A stretch of 64,000 nt of DNA from Neotamlana nanhaiensis (GTDB lineage Bacteria; Bacteroidota; Bacteroidia; Flavobacteriales; Flavobacteriaceae). Below are positions 45,867-54,839 of the stretch, one piece after another (the first letter of the stretch is position 1; each line of letters begins with the position of its first letter). Made by a program: the position numbers and the translations under genes. The notes beneath the pieces were generated by a model. The model ran no database searches and was not told the DNA's origin. It saw only the letters and a list, made by a program, of their open reading frames with translations. The stretch lies in contig NZ_JTDV01000005.1 in assembly GCF_000943555.1 (NCBI RefSeq), forward strand, positions 310,001-374,000. The letters are read 5' to 3'.

Positions 45867-46147
45867 TTTGGACAAAAAAAGCTAAAGAAGAACTATTTGA
45901 TATTCTCAACTACTGGAAAAACAGAAACAAATCGAACCTCTTTAGCTTAAAATTATATGAATTAATTGAAGAACAGCTTCAGTTAATTTTGGACTTTCCT
46001 GAAATTGGGCGGCCAACAGATATTCCAAATGTATATGTTAAAGTTATTCAGAACTATCTACTCTACTTTGAATTTATTGATAACACGCTTTATATACTAA
46101 CCTTAAGACACCGCAGTAGAAACCCCAAAACATTAAAAATTAGATAA
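45851..46147 (+). CDS. Type II toxin-antitoxin system RelE/ParE family toxin
   Basis: This 98-residue protein shows the ParE/RelE fold pattern: IIWTKKAKEELFDILNYWKNRN at the N-terminus, LILDFPEIGRPTD in the middle, and YLLYFEFIDNTLYILTLRHRSRNPKTL at the C-terminus. ParE-like members poison gyrase and RelE-like ones cleave mRNA; the sequence looks more ParE-like but this is not certain. The start lies inside the antitoxin gene. The pair may stabilise the region or act against phage; no mobile element is adjacent. Confidence 0.85.
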   Translation: MDKKIIWTKKAKEELFDILNYWKNRNKSNLFSLKLYELIEEQLQLILDFPEIGRPTDIPNVYVKVIQNYLLYFEFIDNTLYILTLRHRSRNPKTLKIR

Positions 46148-46205
46148 TGTTCATTATTGAAGTTGGATTACAACACACTTAACATTAAAATACAAACCTC
46201 CAACT

Positions 46206-46240
46206 TTTGTAAAAATCCCAAAATAATAACCTTACCTTTG
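46206..46240 (+). promoter_or_regulatory. Consensus Bacteroidota promoter for the helicase gene
   Basis: TTTG (46206-46209), 23 nt, then TACCTTTG (46233-46240) match the -33/-7 arrangement TTG-N17-23-TAnnTTTG. It lies 18 nt before the TTG start at 46259, and inside any longer frame starting at 46157, which argues for the shorter protein. Confidence 0.6.
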
Positions 46241-46258
46241 CTACAAAATATTGTGGTT

Positions 46259-47611
46259 TTGACTTTTGAAGATTTAAATTTAAACACGCCTTTACACAAC
46301 GCCTTAAACGATTTAGGCTTTACAACACCTACACCTATTCAAGCTGAAGCTTTTAATGTGGTGGCATCGGGAAAAGACATGGTTGGTATTGCACAAACTG
46401 GTACAGGAAAAACCTTTGCCTACATGTTACCTATTTTAAAAAATTTAAAATTTTCTAAGCAAGATAACCCAAGAATTTTAGTGCTTGTACCTACTCGAGA
46501 GCTGGTGGTGCAAGTGGTTGATGAAATAGAAAAACTCTCTAAATACATTAATAACCGTGTATTGGGAGTGTATGGTGGCACCAATATTAACACTCAAAAA
46601 CAGGCCGTAGCACAAGGTTTAGATATTATTGTTGCTACTCCAGGTAGACTTTACGATTTAGCGTTAAGTAGAGCGTTGCAATTAAAATCTATTCAGAAAT
46701 TGGTTATAGACGAGGTAGATGTGATGCTCGATTTAGGGTTTAGACATCAGCTCATTAATATTTTTGATATTTTACCTCAACGTCGCCAAAACATTATGTT
46801 TTCGGCAACAATGACACATGACGTAGAGCTTTTAATTAATGACTTTTTTATTAATCCGGAGCAAATTTCAATTGCCGTTTCTGGGACACCGCTTGAAAAT
46901 ATTTCGCAAACCAAATATCAAGTCCTTAACTTTTACACCAAAGTCAATTTACTGGTGCATTTATTAAAAGACCGTGAAAACTTTAATAAAGTTATCGTGT
47001 TTGTTGCCTATAAACGTATGGCAGATCGTCTTTTTGAAAAGTTAGATGAATTTTTTAAAGAAGAGCTTTGCGTTATTCACTCAAACAAAACCCAAAATTA
47101 TCGTTTGCGCAGTATTGAGCAGTTTCGCGAAGGTGTAAACAGGATTTTAATTGCTACCGATGTTATGGCTCGCGGATTAGATATTGATAATGTGAGTCAC
47201 GTTATTAATTTCGACACGCCAGAATATCCTGAAAATTACATGCACCGTATTGGTAGAACAGGTCGTGCAGAACGCAAAGGTGAATCGGTACTTTTTTACA
47301 CCGAAAAAGAACAAGAGGCCTTAGAAAATATTGAAACGTTAATGCAAATGGAAATTCCAGTAGTAGATTTTCCTGAAACTGTTGAAATTTCAAACGAGTT
47401 AACGCCCGAAGAACGCCCTGAAATTAAGGAACGTAATAATCCGCATAGGCAAAAAGAAGAAGATGCTCCTGGTCCTGCTTTTCATGAGAAAAAAGCTAAA
47501 AACCAAAAGGTTAATTTAGGTGGATCGTACCGACGTGACATGGCGAAAAAGTATAAAAAGCCAAAAACGCGTGGTGATAAAAATGCAAACCGCCGAAATA
47601 AACGGAAATAA
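46259..47611 (+). CDS. DEAD/DEAH box RNA helicase with DEVD motif II
   Basis: This 450-residue SF2 RNA helicase shows the Q-motif GFTTPTPIQ, motif I AQTGTGKT, Ia PTRELVVQV, Ib TPGRL, III SAT, V ATDVMARGLD and VI HRIGRTGR. Motif II reads DEVD (D151-D154) instead of DEAD, an uncommon but tolerated change. A basic, low-complexity tail (about 400-450, Lys/Arg/Asn-rich) follows the helicase core. I start at TTG (46259, giving MTFEDLNLN), since a consensus promoter precedes it; a longer frame reaching 46157 has no homologous sequence. Typical roles are ribosome assembly or RNA turnover in the cold. Confidence 0.9.
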   Translation: MTFEDLNLNTPLHNALNDLGFTTPTPIQAEAFNVVASGKDMVGIAQTGTGKTFAYMLPILKNLKFSKQDNPRILVLVPTRELVVQVVDEIEKLSKYINNRVLGVYGGTNINTQKQAVAQGLDIIVATPGRLYDLALSRALQLKSIQKLVIDEVDVMLDLGFRHQLINIFDILPQRRQNIMFSATMTHDVELLINDFFINPEQISIAVSGTPLENISQTKYQVLNFYTKVNLLVHLLKDRENFNKVIVFVAYKRMADRLFEKLDEFFKEELCVIHSNKTQNYRLRSIEQFREGVNRILIATDVMARGLDIDNVSHVINFDTPEYPENYMHRIGRTGRAERKGESVLFYTEKEQEALENIETLMQMEIPVVDFPETVEISNELTPEERPEIKERNNPHRQKEEDAPGPAFHEKKAKNQKVNLGGSYRRDMAKKYKKPKTRGDKNANRRNKRK

Positions 47612-47721
47612 ATTGCTTTTATTTCACTTAAGTTTTTGATCTAAAAAATTAACACTTCTTTAAATTTTTAGAAGTCTTACTTATTTAATTTAGCCAAAAA
47701 TTAAATATTCAACCGTACAAC

Positions 47722-48501
47722 ATGAAAACTAAATTTATTTTAATAGCTGTAATGCTGTCTTCGTTAGTAATTTCGGCAAAAAACGAACCAAAATGGGGTG
47801 CCACAGGACATCGCGTTGTTGGTGAAATTGCGAACAAGCACTTATCTGGTAAAGCCAAACGTGCTATTAAAAAGATTTTGAATAGAGAATCGTTGGCTTT
47901 TGCTTCTACTTTTGCTGATGAAATAAAATCGGACGACCGTTACAAAGCGTTTTCTACTTGGCACTATGTAAACATCCCTATGGATGCCGATTATGATGCA
48001 GCTAAGAGTAACCCTGAAGGTGATTTGGTTACTGGCATTGCAAAGTGTAAAGCTGTAATTACAAACAAAAATAGTAGCGACGACGATAAAGCTTTCTATC
48101 TAAAACTTCTTATTCATTTAATTGGAGATTTACATCAACCTATGCATATTGGTTTAGCTGAAGACCGTGGCGGAAACGATTTTCATGTGCAATGGTTTTA
48201 CAACGACACCAATTTACATAGTGTTTGGGATAGTAAACTCATTGATAATTACGGCATGACCTACACCGAACTTGCCAATAACACCGAATACTTAACAAAA
48301 CAAGAAATTAAAGCGCTTCAAGAAGGCTCTGTCATTGATTGGGTAAACGAAACACACACGATTACTCGCAAAATTTACGACAACGTAAAACCTAATGAAA
48401 ATTTACGTTATCGTTATTCGTATTTGTTTTTTGGTACCGTACGCGAACAATTACAAAAAGGAGGAATTCGTTTAGCTAAAGTGCTAAATGATTTGTTTTA
48501 G
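47722..48501 (+). CDS. S1/P1 nuclease
   Basis: This 259-residue secreted zinc nuclease has a signal peptide (LIAVMLSSLVISA) and the family ligands in order: the mature N-terminal Trp in KWGATGHRVV with the His of GHRV, the Asp/His in STFADEIKSDDRYK and WHYVNIPM, HLIGDLHQPMHIGLAEDRGGNDFHV, and LHSVWDSKLI. These form the three-zinc site. It degrades single-stranded RNA and DNA outside the cytoplasm, likely for nutrient uptake. It is transcribed alone, downstream of the helicase, with no T9SS domain. Confidence 0.93.
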   Translation: MKTKFILIAVMLSSLVISAKNEPKWGATGHRVVGEIANKHLSGKAKRAIKKILNRESLAFASTFADEIKSDDRYKAFSTWHYVNIPMDADYDAAKSNPEGDLVTGIAKCKAVITNKNSSDDDKAFYLKLLIHLIGDLHQPMHIGLAEDRGGNDFHVQWFYNDTNLHSVWDSKLIDNYGMTYTELANNTEYLTKQEIKALQEGSVIDWVNETHTITRKIYDNVKPNENLRYRYSYLFFGTVREQLQKGGIRLAKVLNDLF

Positions 48502-48650
48502 GATTGTTTTGTCAACGCATATCAAAAGCTTTTGATTAAGCTATCAGCAATCATGTAATTTGTAACATTTACTATTCTAATTGAAAACATCCAAGTATTT
48601 TACAAAAAGAAAACAACAACAATTCTCCTCCAATTTTTTAATAGGAATAG

Positions 48651-49925
48651 TTAATTTTCTTCGATAACTTTATTTTTAACGGATATAAAATACTCTTCTA
48701 TTTTCGGATTAAATTCATTAATAAATTCTATACATTGATCAACAAAGTGGTTCAATATTGTTTGATAAATATCACTATTTGGATTTTTAATCTTATCCAA
48801 AAATGAATTATCTCTAAAATTTATATGATTTCCGTTGTAGTCTAAATACTTGACAGTTTTCCAATATCTATTGTCAAAATCAGGTGAAATTTCATAAATA
48901 GGATAATTTTTGTATTTAGAATTAAAATCTAAAATACCAATAAAAACATTGCCAGCGTGATGACCACTATCATTAAAACTTTCAATTGAAATTTCTAATT
49001 CAAATTCATTTATACCGAGAGACTTGTTAAAAACAAATATTTGTGCAATACCTTTTTTATGTATGGCATTAGGAGTCTTTATATCAAATTTTTTATCTGA
49101 AAATTTTTGTTTTAAAATTTTTACAACATCCTCTCTGAACTGATATCTAATGTGATCTCGTAAATTTTGGAATTCCGTGCTAATCGTATCTGCTGCTTCG
49201 TGATTGTCAAATAACAAGTCAATCATTTTTTGACGGTCATTCATATTTTGATTTGTTAATTTTTGAATTAATAATATATATTGTTTTATCGACTCTCTAA
49301 GTTGAGGTACATTTACTGATTTTTCATAGCATAATTTTAACCAATTTAAGATATCGTAAGAATAACTTAAAGTATAGTAATCCTCTCCATTTTTTAACTT
49401 GTTTTCATCTTTTTCTACCAATAAGTCACTATCTTTTATTGACATCTCTGAGGCATCTTCCCCAAATAAAGTCAAATAATACACCTTATTTTGTCCCTTA
49501 CTAAAATTACAATATCTAATTAATTGATTTTCTTGGTCACCAGCATAGATTTTATTTTCTATTGATATACAATTATTATTATCAGTAATTAGAATATCAA
49601 TTCGTCCACCATCCGAATTAGTTTTTGCTCCTATATGATGCTCTTTTATAACATTAGTATTTAAAAAGTTTAAAGGCTCTTTATATTCTATGGTTTCTAA
49701 GAATAACTCTAAGAAGACACTTCCCTGCAAATGACTTCCTTTAGGGCTTAGTAATTCGGCTATGAAATTTGAATGCGTTTTGTTCTCTTTAGTTTCGACT
49801 CCTAAAATTGAAAAGATATTAAAAGTTTCGCCTTTAATTTTTTCTATTTCTCTTTGGTGAGCGGATAAAGTATTAACCTCACTAAGTAACTTCGATATTT
49901 TATTTATGTCTTGGTATTTATTCAA
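48651..49925 (-). CDS. PD-(D/E)XK nuclease family protein
   Basis: This 424-residue protein has a PD-(D/E)XK nuclease core near the N-terminus: HSNFIAELLSPKG with Glu57, GGRIDILI (D110), SIENKI (E123, K125) and a following QLIRY (Q134). It fits the PDDEXK_4 family, often found as lone genes in variable regions of bacterial genomes. The C-terminal half (about 215-424), with IRYQFREDVVKIL and FELEISIESF, is likely a target-recognition or regulatory domain of unknown type. It lacks a partner methylase or ATPase. Defence against phage or DNA repair is possible but unproven. The gene is flanked by unrelated metabolic genes. Confidence 0.85.
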   Translation of the reverse strand: MNKYQDINKISKLLSEVNTLSAHQREIEKIKGETFNIFSILGVETKENKTHSNFIAELLSPKGSHLQGSVFLELFLETIEYKEPLNFLNTNVIKEHHIGAKTNSDGGRIDILITDNNNCISIENKIYAGDQENQLIRYCNFSKGQNKVYYLTLFGEDASEMSIKDSDLLVEKDENKLKNGEDYYTLSYSYDILNWLKLCYEKSVNVPQLRESIKQYILLIQKLTNQNMNDRQKMIDLLFDNHEAADTISTEFQNLRDHIRYQFREDVVKILKQKFSDKKFDIKTPNAIHKKGIAQIFVFNKSLGINEFELEISIESFNDSGHHAGNVFIGILDFNSKYKNYPIYEISPDFDNRYWKTVKYLDYNGNHINFRDNSFLDKIKNPNSDIYQTILNHFVDQCIEFINEFNPKIEEYFISVKNKVIEEN

Positions 49926-50002
49926 ATCATTTTTTTTTATTATTTTAAACTACTAACAAACTTCAATTCCCTACATAAACCGAAATTTCAAAAAACAACC
50001 AC

Positions 50003-52621
50003 CTACTCATCCATTTCCATAATTAAATTCGCAATTAAAGCTGTCCAACCGGTTTGATGCGAAGCGCCTAAACCTTTACCTGTATCACCATCGAAAAACT
50101 CGTAAAACAGGTGTAAGTTTTTAAAATGTTCGTCGTTGGTAAATTTATTTTCGGCATCATTGGCATGATATTGAAATTTACCGTTAGAATTCACCTCAAA
50201 AAGCTTTATTAAACGTTTTGTAAGTTGGTTCGCAATTTGCTTTAAATTGAGTTTATTACCAGAGCCTGTTGGGAATTCGTATTGATATTCGTCGCCATAA
50301 AACTTGTAGTATTTTCGCAACGATTGAATAATCATATAATTTATTGGCATCCAAATTGGTCCGCGCCAATTGGAATTACCGCCAAACATATTCGAGCGAC
50401 TTTCACCTGGTTCGTATTGTATTTGATGATACCCATGATACTGGAATACAAAAGGGTGTTTCTCATGGTATTTAGATAAGGATCGAATACCAAAATCTGA
50501 TAAAAATTCATCTTCGTCCAATAAACGCTTCAAAAGGTGTTCTAACCTAAAACCTCTCATAATAGAGAACAGATAGTTGCCATCATCATTTGGCGCATCA
50601 ATATTTGAAATTAACGATGCTAAATCGGGGCGTGTTCTAATAATTTCGTTAGCTCGAAACCTAAAATCTTTCAATTCTTCAAATAAATCTTTGTGCATCA
50701 CCTCAACAGCAAACATAGGAATTACCCCCACTAAAGAGCGTACTTTTAAACGATCGGAAACGCCGCTATTCATCTCGACCACATCGTAATAAAAATTATC
50801 ATCGTCGTCCCAAAGCGAAATATCGCGTTCGCCAATGTGATGCATTGCCCAAGCAATATTTAAAAAGTGCCTAAAGAATTTAGCTGCTGCATCTTCGTAC
50901 GATCGGTTTTGGTCGGCAAGCTCGAAGGACATGCGTAACATATTTAATGTAAACATCGCCATCCAACTGGTAGCATCGGCTTGTTGCATTCGCGTGATAC
51001 CTGGAGGCATGTGGTTGCGATCGAAAACGCCAATGTTATCCAACCCTAAAAACCCACCTTCAAATAAATCGGTGCCATTTTTATCTTTTTGATTTACCCA
51101 CCAGGTAAAATTGAGTAGTAATTTTTGAAAGGCACGTTCTAAAAACTCAATATCACCTTTACCATTATAAGCTTTATCTTTTTCGTAAACATGCCAAACA
51201 GCCCATGAATGTACGGGTGGATTTACATCGCTAAAATTCCATTCGTAAGCAGGAATTTGACCATTTGGATGCATATAATTTTCCTTTAAAACAAGTAGTA
51301 ATTGCTCTTTAGCAAAAAACGGATCGACCTCAACAAACGAAGCCATATGGAAGGCTAAATCCCAAGCGGCATACCAAGGATATTCCCATTTATCGGGCAT
51401 AGAAATTACATGCCTATTGGTAAGGTGTTGCCAACCTAAATTTCGTAAATTCGTCCTATTTGGCTTTATTTCACCAGGACCGCCAAACAACCATTTATGT
51501 ACATCGTAATAGTAAAATTGCTTTGTCCAGAATAAACCAGCAAAAGCACTTTTGGCAATTTCTTTATGAGTTGCTGGCAGATCATCATTTAAGGTTTGCC
51601 AATAAAAATCTTCATATTCGTTTATTCTTTCATAAAAAATATGATCGTAATCTGCCCAAGGGTTTTCGTGTTTATTTTTACTTAATCTTACCCTAATCGT
51701 TTTAGCTTCTCCAGGTTGTAAATTTAGTTTAAACCATGCTGCGAATTTCGAACCAGTTTTCTCTGGATTTACGGTATCTTTTCCGTTTACAACATGCTCG
51801 TTAATGCCATCTTTTACATAGCTAACATCGTTTGGAATATTATAAATACGTTTATTATTGGTTTCGTTTTCGCAAAATAATTGCTCACCCCCTTCGTGAT
51901 AAAAATAATAACGGCCATTTCTGGTACTACGCGAATACACGCTAGAATCATTTATAGACTTAATACTTGGTCGTGTATGGCGTTTGTTATGTTTCCAAAA
52001 ATTACGAAACCATAAATGGGGTAACACATGAATATCAGCCGTTTTATCACCACGATTTACCACGGTAACCTTCATGAGAATATCATTTACATCGGCCTTA
52101 GCATATTCAATATAACAATCGAAATATTCGTTGTTTTTAAAAATTCCTGTATCTAATAATTCGTATTCAAATTCGTCACGACTCCTGCGATTTCCTGAAA
52201 CTAAATCGTTGTAAGGATAGGCGTTTTGGGTGTACTTGTATAAGTATTTGCAATAAGAATGTGTGGGTGTTGAGGCTAAATGAAAATAGAGTTCTTTTAC
52301 ATCTTCCCCATGATTACCTTGATTGTTGGTTAACCCAAATAAACGTTCTTTTAAAATGCGATCTTTACCATTCCAAAACGCGGTAGCTAAACATAAAATT
52401 TCTCTAGAATCGCAAAATCCAGCAATACCTTCTTCACCCCAACGAAAGGCATTACTTCGGGCTTTATCATGATCTATAAACTCCCAAGAAGTCCCATGCT
52501 CGCTGTAATCTTCGCGTACGGTTCCCCATTGTCTGTCGGCCAAATATGGCCCCCACATTTTCCAGTGTCTATAAGTATCTTCACCTGATAATCGCTCTAC
52601 TTCTGGTCCGTTTTGAATCAT
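50003..52621 (-). CDS. MGH1-like/GH63-type glucosidase
   Basis: This 872-residue protein belongs to the alpha/alpha-barrel glycoside hydrolases related to GH63 and mannosylglycerate hydrolase. Landmarks are WKMWGPYLADRQWGTVREDYS near the N-terminus, FGLTNNQGNHGEDVKELYFHL, WEYPWYAAWDLAFHM with the catalytic-type Asp, GQIPAYEWNFSD, and SNWRGPIWMPINY with GHQTGWTALIA-type residues at the end. No signal peptide, so it works in the cytosol. The probable substrate is an alpha-glucoside, but specificity cannot be read here. It is transcribed alone and full length. Confidence 0.88.
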   Translation of the reverse strand: MIQNGPEVERLSGEDTYRHWKMWGPYLADRQWGTVREDYSEHGTSWEFIDHDKARSNAFRWGEEGIAGFCDSREILCLATAFWNGKDRILKERLFGLTNNQGNHGEDVKELYFHLASTPTHSYCKYLYKYTQNAYPYNDLVSGNRRSRDEFEYELLDTGIFKNNEYFDCYIEYAKADVNDILMKVTVVNRGDKTADIHVLPHLWFRNFWKHNKRHTRPSIKSINDSSVYSRSTRNGRYYFYHEGGEQLFCENETNNKRIYNIPNDVSYVKDGINEHVVNGKDTVNPEKTGSKFAAWFKLNLQPGEAKTIRVRLSKNKHENPWADYDHIFYERINEYEDFYWQTLNDDLPATHKEIAKSAFAGLFWTKQFYYYDVHKWLFGGPGEIKPNRTNLRNLGWQHLTNRHVISMPDKWEYPWYAAWDLAFHMASFVEVDPFFAKEQLLLVLKENYMHPNGQIPAYEWNFSDVNPPVHSWAVWHVYEKDKAYNGKGDIEFLERAFQKLLLNFTWWVNQKDKNGTDLFEGGFLGLDNIGVFDRNHMPPGITRMQQADATSWMAMFTLNMLRMSFELADQNRSYEDAAAKFFRHFLNIAWAMHHIGERDISLWDDDDNFYYDVVEMNSGVSDRLKVRSLVGVIPMFAVEVMHKDLFEELKDFRFRANEIIRTRPDLASLISNIDAPNDDGNYLFSIMRGFRLEHLLKRLLDEDEFLSDFGIRSLSKYHEKHPFVFQYHGYHQIQYEPGESRSNMFGGNSNWRGPIWMPINYMIIQSLRKYYKFYGDEYQYEFPTGSGNKLNLKQIANQLTKRLIKLFEVNSNGKFQYHANDAENKFTNDEHFKNLHLFYEFFDGDTGKGLGASHQTGWTALIANLIMEMDE

Positions 52622-52812
52622 TTTTTGAATAGTTTAGTTTTCGAGAAAGTTTGTTTGTTTCTATTAATAATACTGCGCTTCACTCAACTAAAATTAAGGA
52701 ATTTTTAATTGATTTTTCCACTTTGCGTAAGTATTACTTTTTTATTTTAAACTGACGATGTTATTTGTGTTTTTAATTAAAAAAACAGTGTTTAAATGAC
52801 GATGTAATAAAT

Positions 52813-54105
52813 TTAGTCCTCAATAGATTGCACAACTAAGCGTTTAAAAATATCTGATGTATTATCGCCAATACGTTGGGTTTGCTTTAATAAGATTCCT
52901 AAAAATTCTTCATTAGGGTCGGCAAAATAAGTGGTGTTAAAATAACCACCCCATTGGAAAGTCCCTTCACTCCCATGACCTCCTAAATCTGCTGCTTTTT
53001 TATCAATTAAACCAAAAGCTAAACCATGTGACGTACCAATTTCTCTGTTTATGTACGGAATTTGATTGGTCAAAATAGTGTTTACCGTTGTTCTGCTAAG
53101 TAAACGCTTGCCATTATAAACACCGCCATTTAAATACATTTGCAAAAATTTAGCGTAATCTTCTGCGGTACTCGTTAAACCTGCACCTCCCGAAAAGAAT
53201 GTTTTTGCGCCTTTTTTAGGATAATCGGTATCGTAAAACGTTACTGGAAATTTTTCCCAAGCACCATCATTTTTGGTTTGCACCGTTACTAAACGACTGT
53301 ACTTGCTTTCTGGTAAATAAAACTGGGTGTCTTCCATACCTAACGGCTCAAAAATTCGTGATTTTAAAAATGCATCGAAAGGCATTCCAGAAATCACTTC
53401 AACAAAATAACCTAACACATCTAGACCTTCGCTGTAAGTAAAACGTTCACCTGGGTTATGATGTAAGGGTAATTTGGCTAAAATTTTCACACTTTCTTCA
53501 ATGGTTACGGGTTTGGTAGTAAACAAATCGGTTACACCTGCTTTAGCATATATTTTTTTGAATTTTGCGTCGCCATCTATTTGTCCGTAGCCCAAACCAG
53601 AAGTATGGGTTAACAAATGTTTTATAGTGATTTGGTTTTCGGCAGGTTTTGTGGTGTATGACGAATCGGCTTCATTAAAAGTATCCAACAGTTGCGCTTT
53701 ACCAAATTCGGGAATGTATTTTGAAATAGGATCATTTAAATTGAACTTGCCCTCTTCCCAAAGCATCATTACCGCTGTAGAAGTTATAGCTTTTGTTTGC
53801 GATGCAATTCGGAAAATAGCATCGTTTTCTAACGGTTTATTTTCAGCATTATCGGCCATTCCAAAAGATTTAAAATACACGATTTTACCTTTTCTGGCCA
53901 CTAAGGCTACTGCTCCTGGAATCATATTATCCGCAATAGCGTGTGTTAACAAGGTGTCTATTCTCGCAAGGCGCTCACTAGACATACCTGCACTTTTTGG
54001 TGAAGCCTCGGCTAAAACATCTTTAACTACTATTTCAGTCTCCGATTTGGTTTTACAGGATACAAAAAGAATTGCCGTTAGCGCAAGTACATATATTTTT
54101 TTCAT
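52813..54105 (-). CDS. Serine hydrolase, beta-lactamase family (class C-like)
   Basis: This 430-residue lipoprotein (VSC, Cys at 17) has the penicillin-binding/beta-lactamase fold: the nucleophile motif SQTK in FRIASQTKAIT, the Tyr motif YSEGLD, and the GHGSEG triad segment near the C-terminus. Such proteins cleave esters, amides or D-peptides; few are true beta-lactamases. The lipobox points to the periplasmic side or outer membrane. Nothing around it explains the substrate. An opposite-strand open frame at 53627-54118 is a shadow. Confidence 0.88.
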   Translation of the reverse strand: MKKIYVLALTAILFVSCKTKSETEIVVKDVLAEASPKSAGMSSERLARIDTLLTHAIADNMIPGAVALVARKGKIVYFKSFGMADNAENKPLENDAIFRIASQTKAITSTAVMMLWEEGKFNLNDPISKYIPEFGKAQLLDTFNEADSSYTTKPAENQITIKHLLTHTSGLGYGQIDGDAKFKKIYAKAGVTDLFTTKPVTIEESVKILAKLPLHHNPGERFTYSEGLDVLGYFVEVISGMPFDAFLKSRIFEPLGMEDTQFYLPESKYSRLVTVQTKNDGAWEKFPVTFYDTDYPKKGAKTFFSGGAGLTSTAEDYAKFLQMYLNGGVYNGKRLLSRTTVNTILTNQIPYINREIGTSHGLAFGLIDKKAADLGGHGSEGTFQWGGYFNTTYFADPNEEFLGILLKQTQRIGDNTSDIFKRLVVQSIED

Positions 54106-54180
54106 GAGTTTTTGTTGATTTACAAATTAGGATAGCTAAGTTAATTTTTTTATCTGCTTTCATCTTAAAATCAACAAAAA

Positions 54181-54205
54181 AAGTGAACCTAACGAGATTC
54201 ACCTT
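54181..54205 (-). terminator. Probable terminator after the ExbB-like gene
   Basis: AAGTGAACC (54181-54189) pairs with GATTCACCTT (54196-54205) with one bulge and a wobble. On the minus strand a T-run follows. It sits 28 nt past the stop of the gene ending at 54234. Confidence 0.5.
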
Positions 54206-54233
54206 AATAACTGTTCGTTATTTTTTTGATTGC

Positions 54234-54650
54234 TTATTCTTCTTTTATAAACCATCTCAAAATCAATATTCCAAATCGAGAGACTACAAACGAGAATAAC
54301 CCAAATGTTGCGGTTAATAAGGATATTTTGAGTCCGCCAGCAAAAACTTCAGGACTTGGGCTTCCCATAGCTTCAACCGAATCGAAAGCCATTATTAAAC
54401 CTATTACTGAACCTAAAAACCCTAAAACCAACCCTAACAAACTAGAATCGATCGTAAGGCGCAAGTACTTTTTTGATGCGTCTTTATTCTTCTTCAAGTT
54501 TATAAATCCGAGTACAATAAATAAAATAGACAATAATAAACAGATTAAAATTAAGGACATAAACAACGGTCCTCCTTCGTAAAAACGTTGTAAAATTTGA
54601 AGCGGAAGTACTAATTTTTCTAAAAACAGAGCTACTAAAAGTAATTTCAT
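54234..54650 (-). CDS. Orphan MotA/TolQ/ExbB-like membrane protein
   Basis: This 138-residue protein has three membrane helices (about 3-15, 27-48, and the pair 68-88/100-125) and the ExbB/TolQ/MotA pattern SLLGLVLGFLGSVIGLIMAFD with GGLKISLLTATFG. Family members use proton flow to drive TonB-type or Tol systems and need an ExbD/TolR partner, but none is next to it. At 138 residues it is shorter than typical ExbB (about 200-240). It may use a distant partner or have a different role. Monocistronic, between terminator and an unrelated regulator pair. Confidence 0.75.
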   Translation of the reverse strand: MKLLLVALFLEKLVLPLQILQRFYEGGPLFMSLILICLLLSILFIVLGFINLKKNKDASKKYLRLTIDSSLLGLVLGFLGSVIGLIMAFDSVEAMGSPSPEVFAGGLKISLLTATFGLFSFVVSRFGILILRWFIKEE

Positions 54651-54839
54651 AATGTGATGATTTTAATTAAACATGCTCAAACTTAGCATCCCAGTTTGGT
54701 TTAAAAATTAAAATGCGACGAGTAACCTGTTTAGCCCCTAAATTAACTTAAATGTAAAATCGGGAATTAATTCGGTTATTCGTCTACAAAAGTTATTTTC
54801 TGATTAAAAATATGGTATAATTGTACAAATTAGGCAAAC

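Noticed and set aside
45633-46147. Toxin-antitoxin pair as part of a larger mobile island
   Set aside because: No integrase, transposase or attachment repeat is visible around it; it sits between ordinary genes.
46157-46258. N-terminal extension of the helicase gene
   Set aside because: The extra 34 residues match nothing in the family and the frame crosses a consensus promoter ending at 46240.
53627-54118. Long open frame opposite the serine hydrolase gene
   Set aside because: It lies entirely over a well-supported gene on the other strand and has no recognisable protein features.
54226-54582. Open frame opposite the ExbB-like gene
   Set aside because: Polar, low-complexity composition rich in Asn, Lys and Pro; an antisense shadow of the membrane protein.
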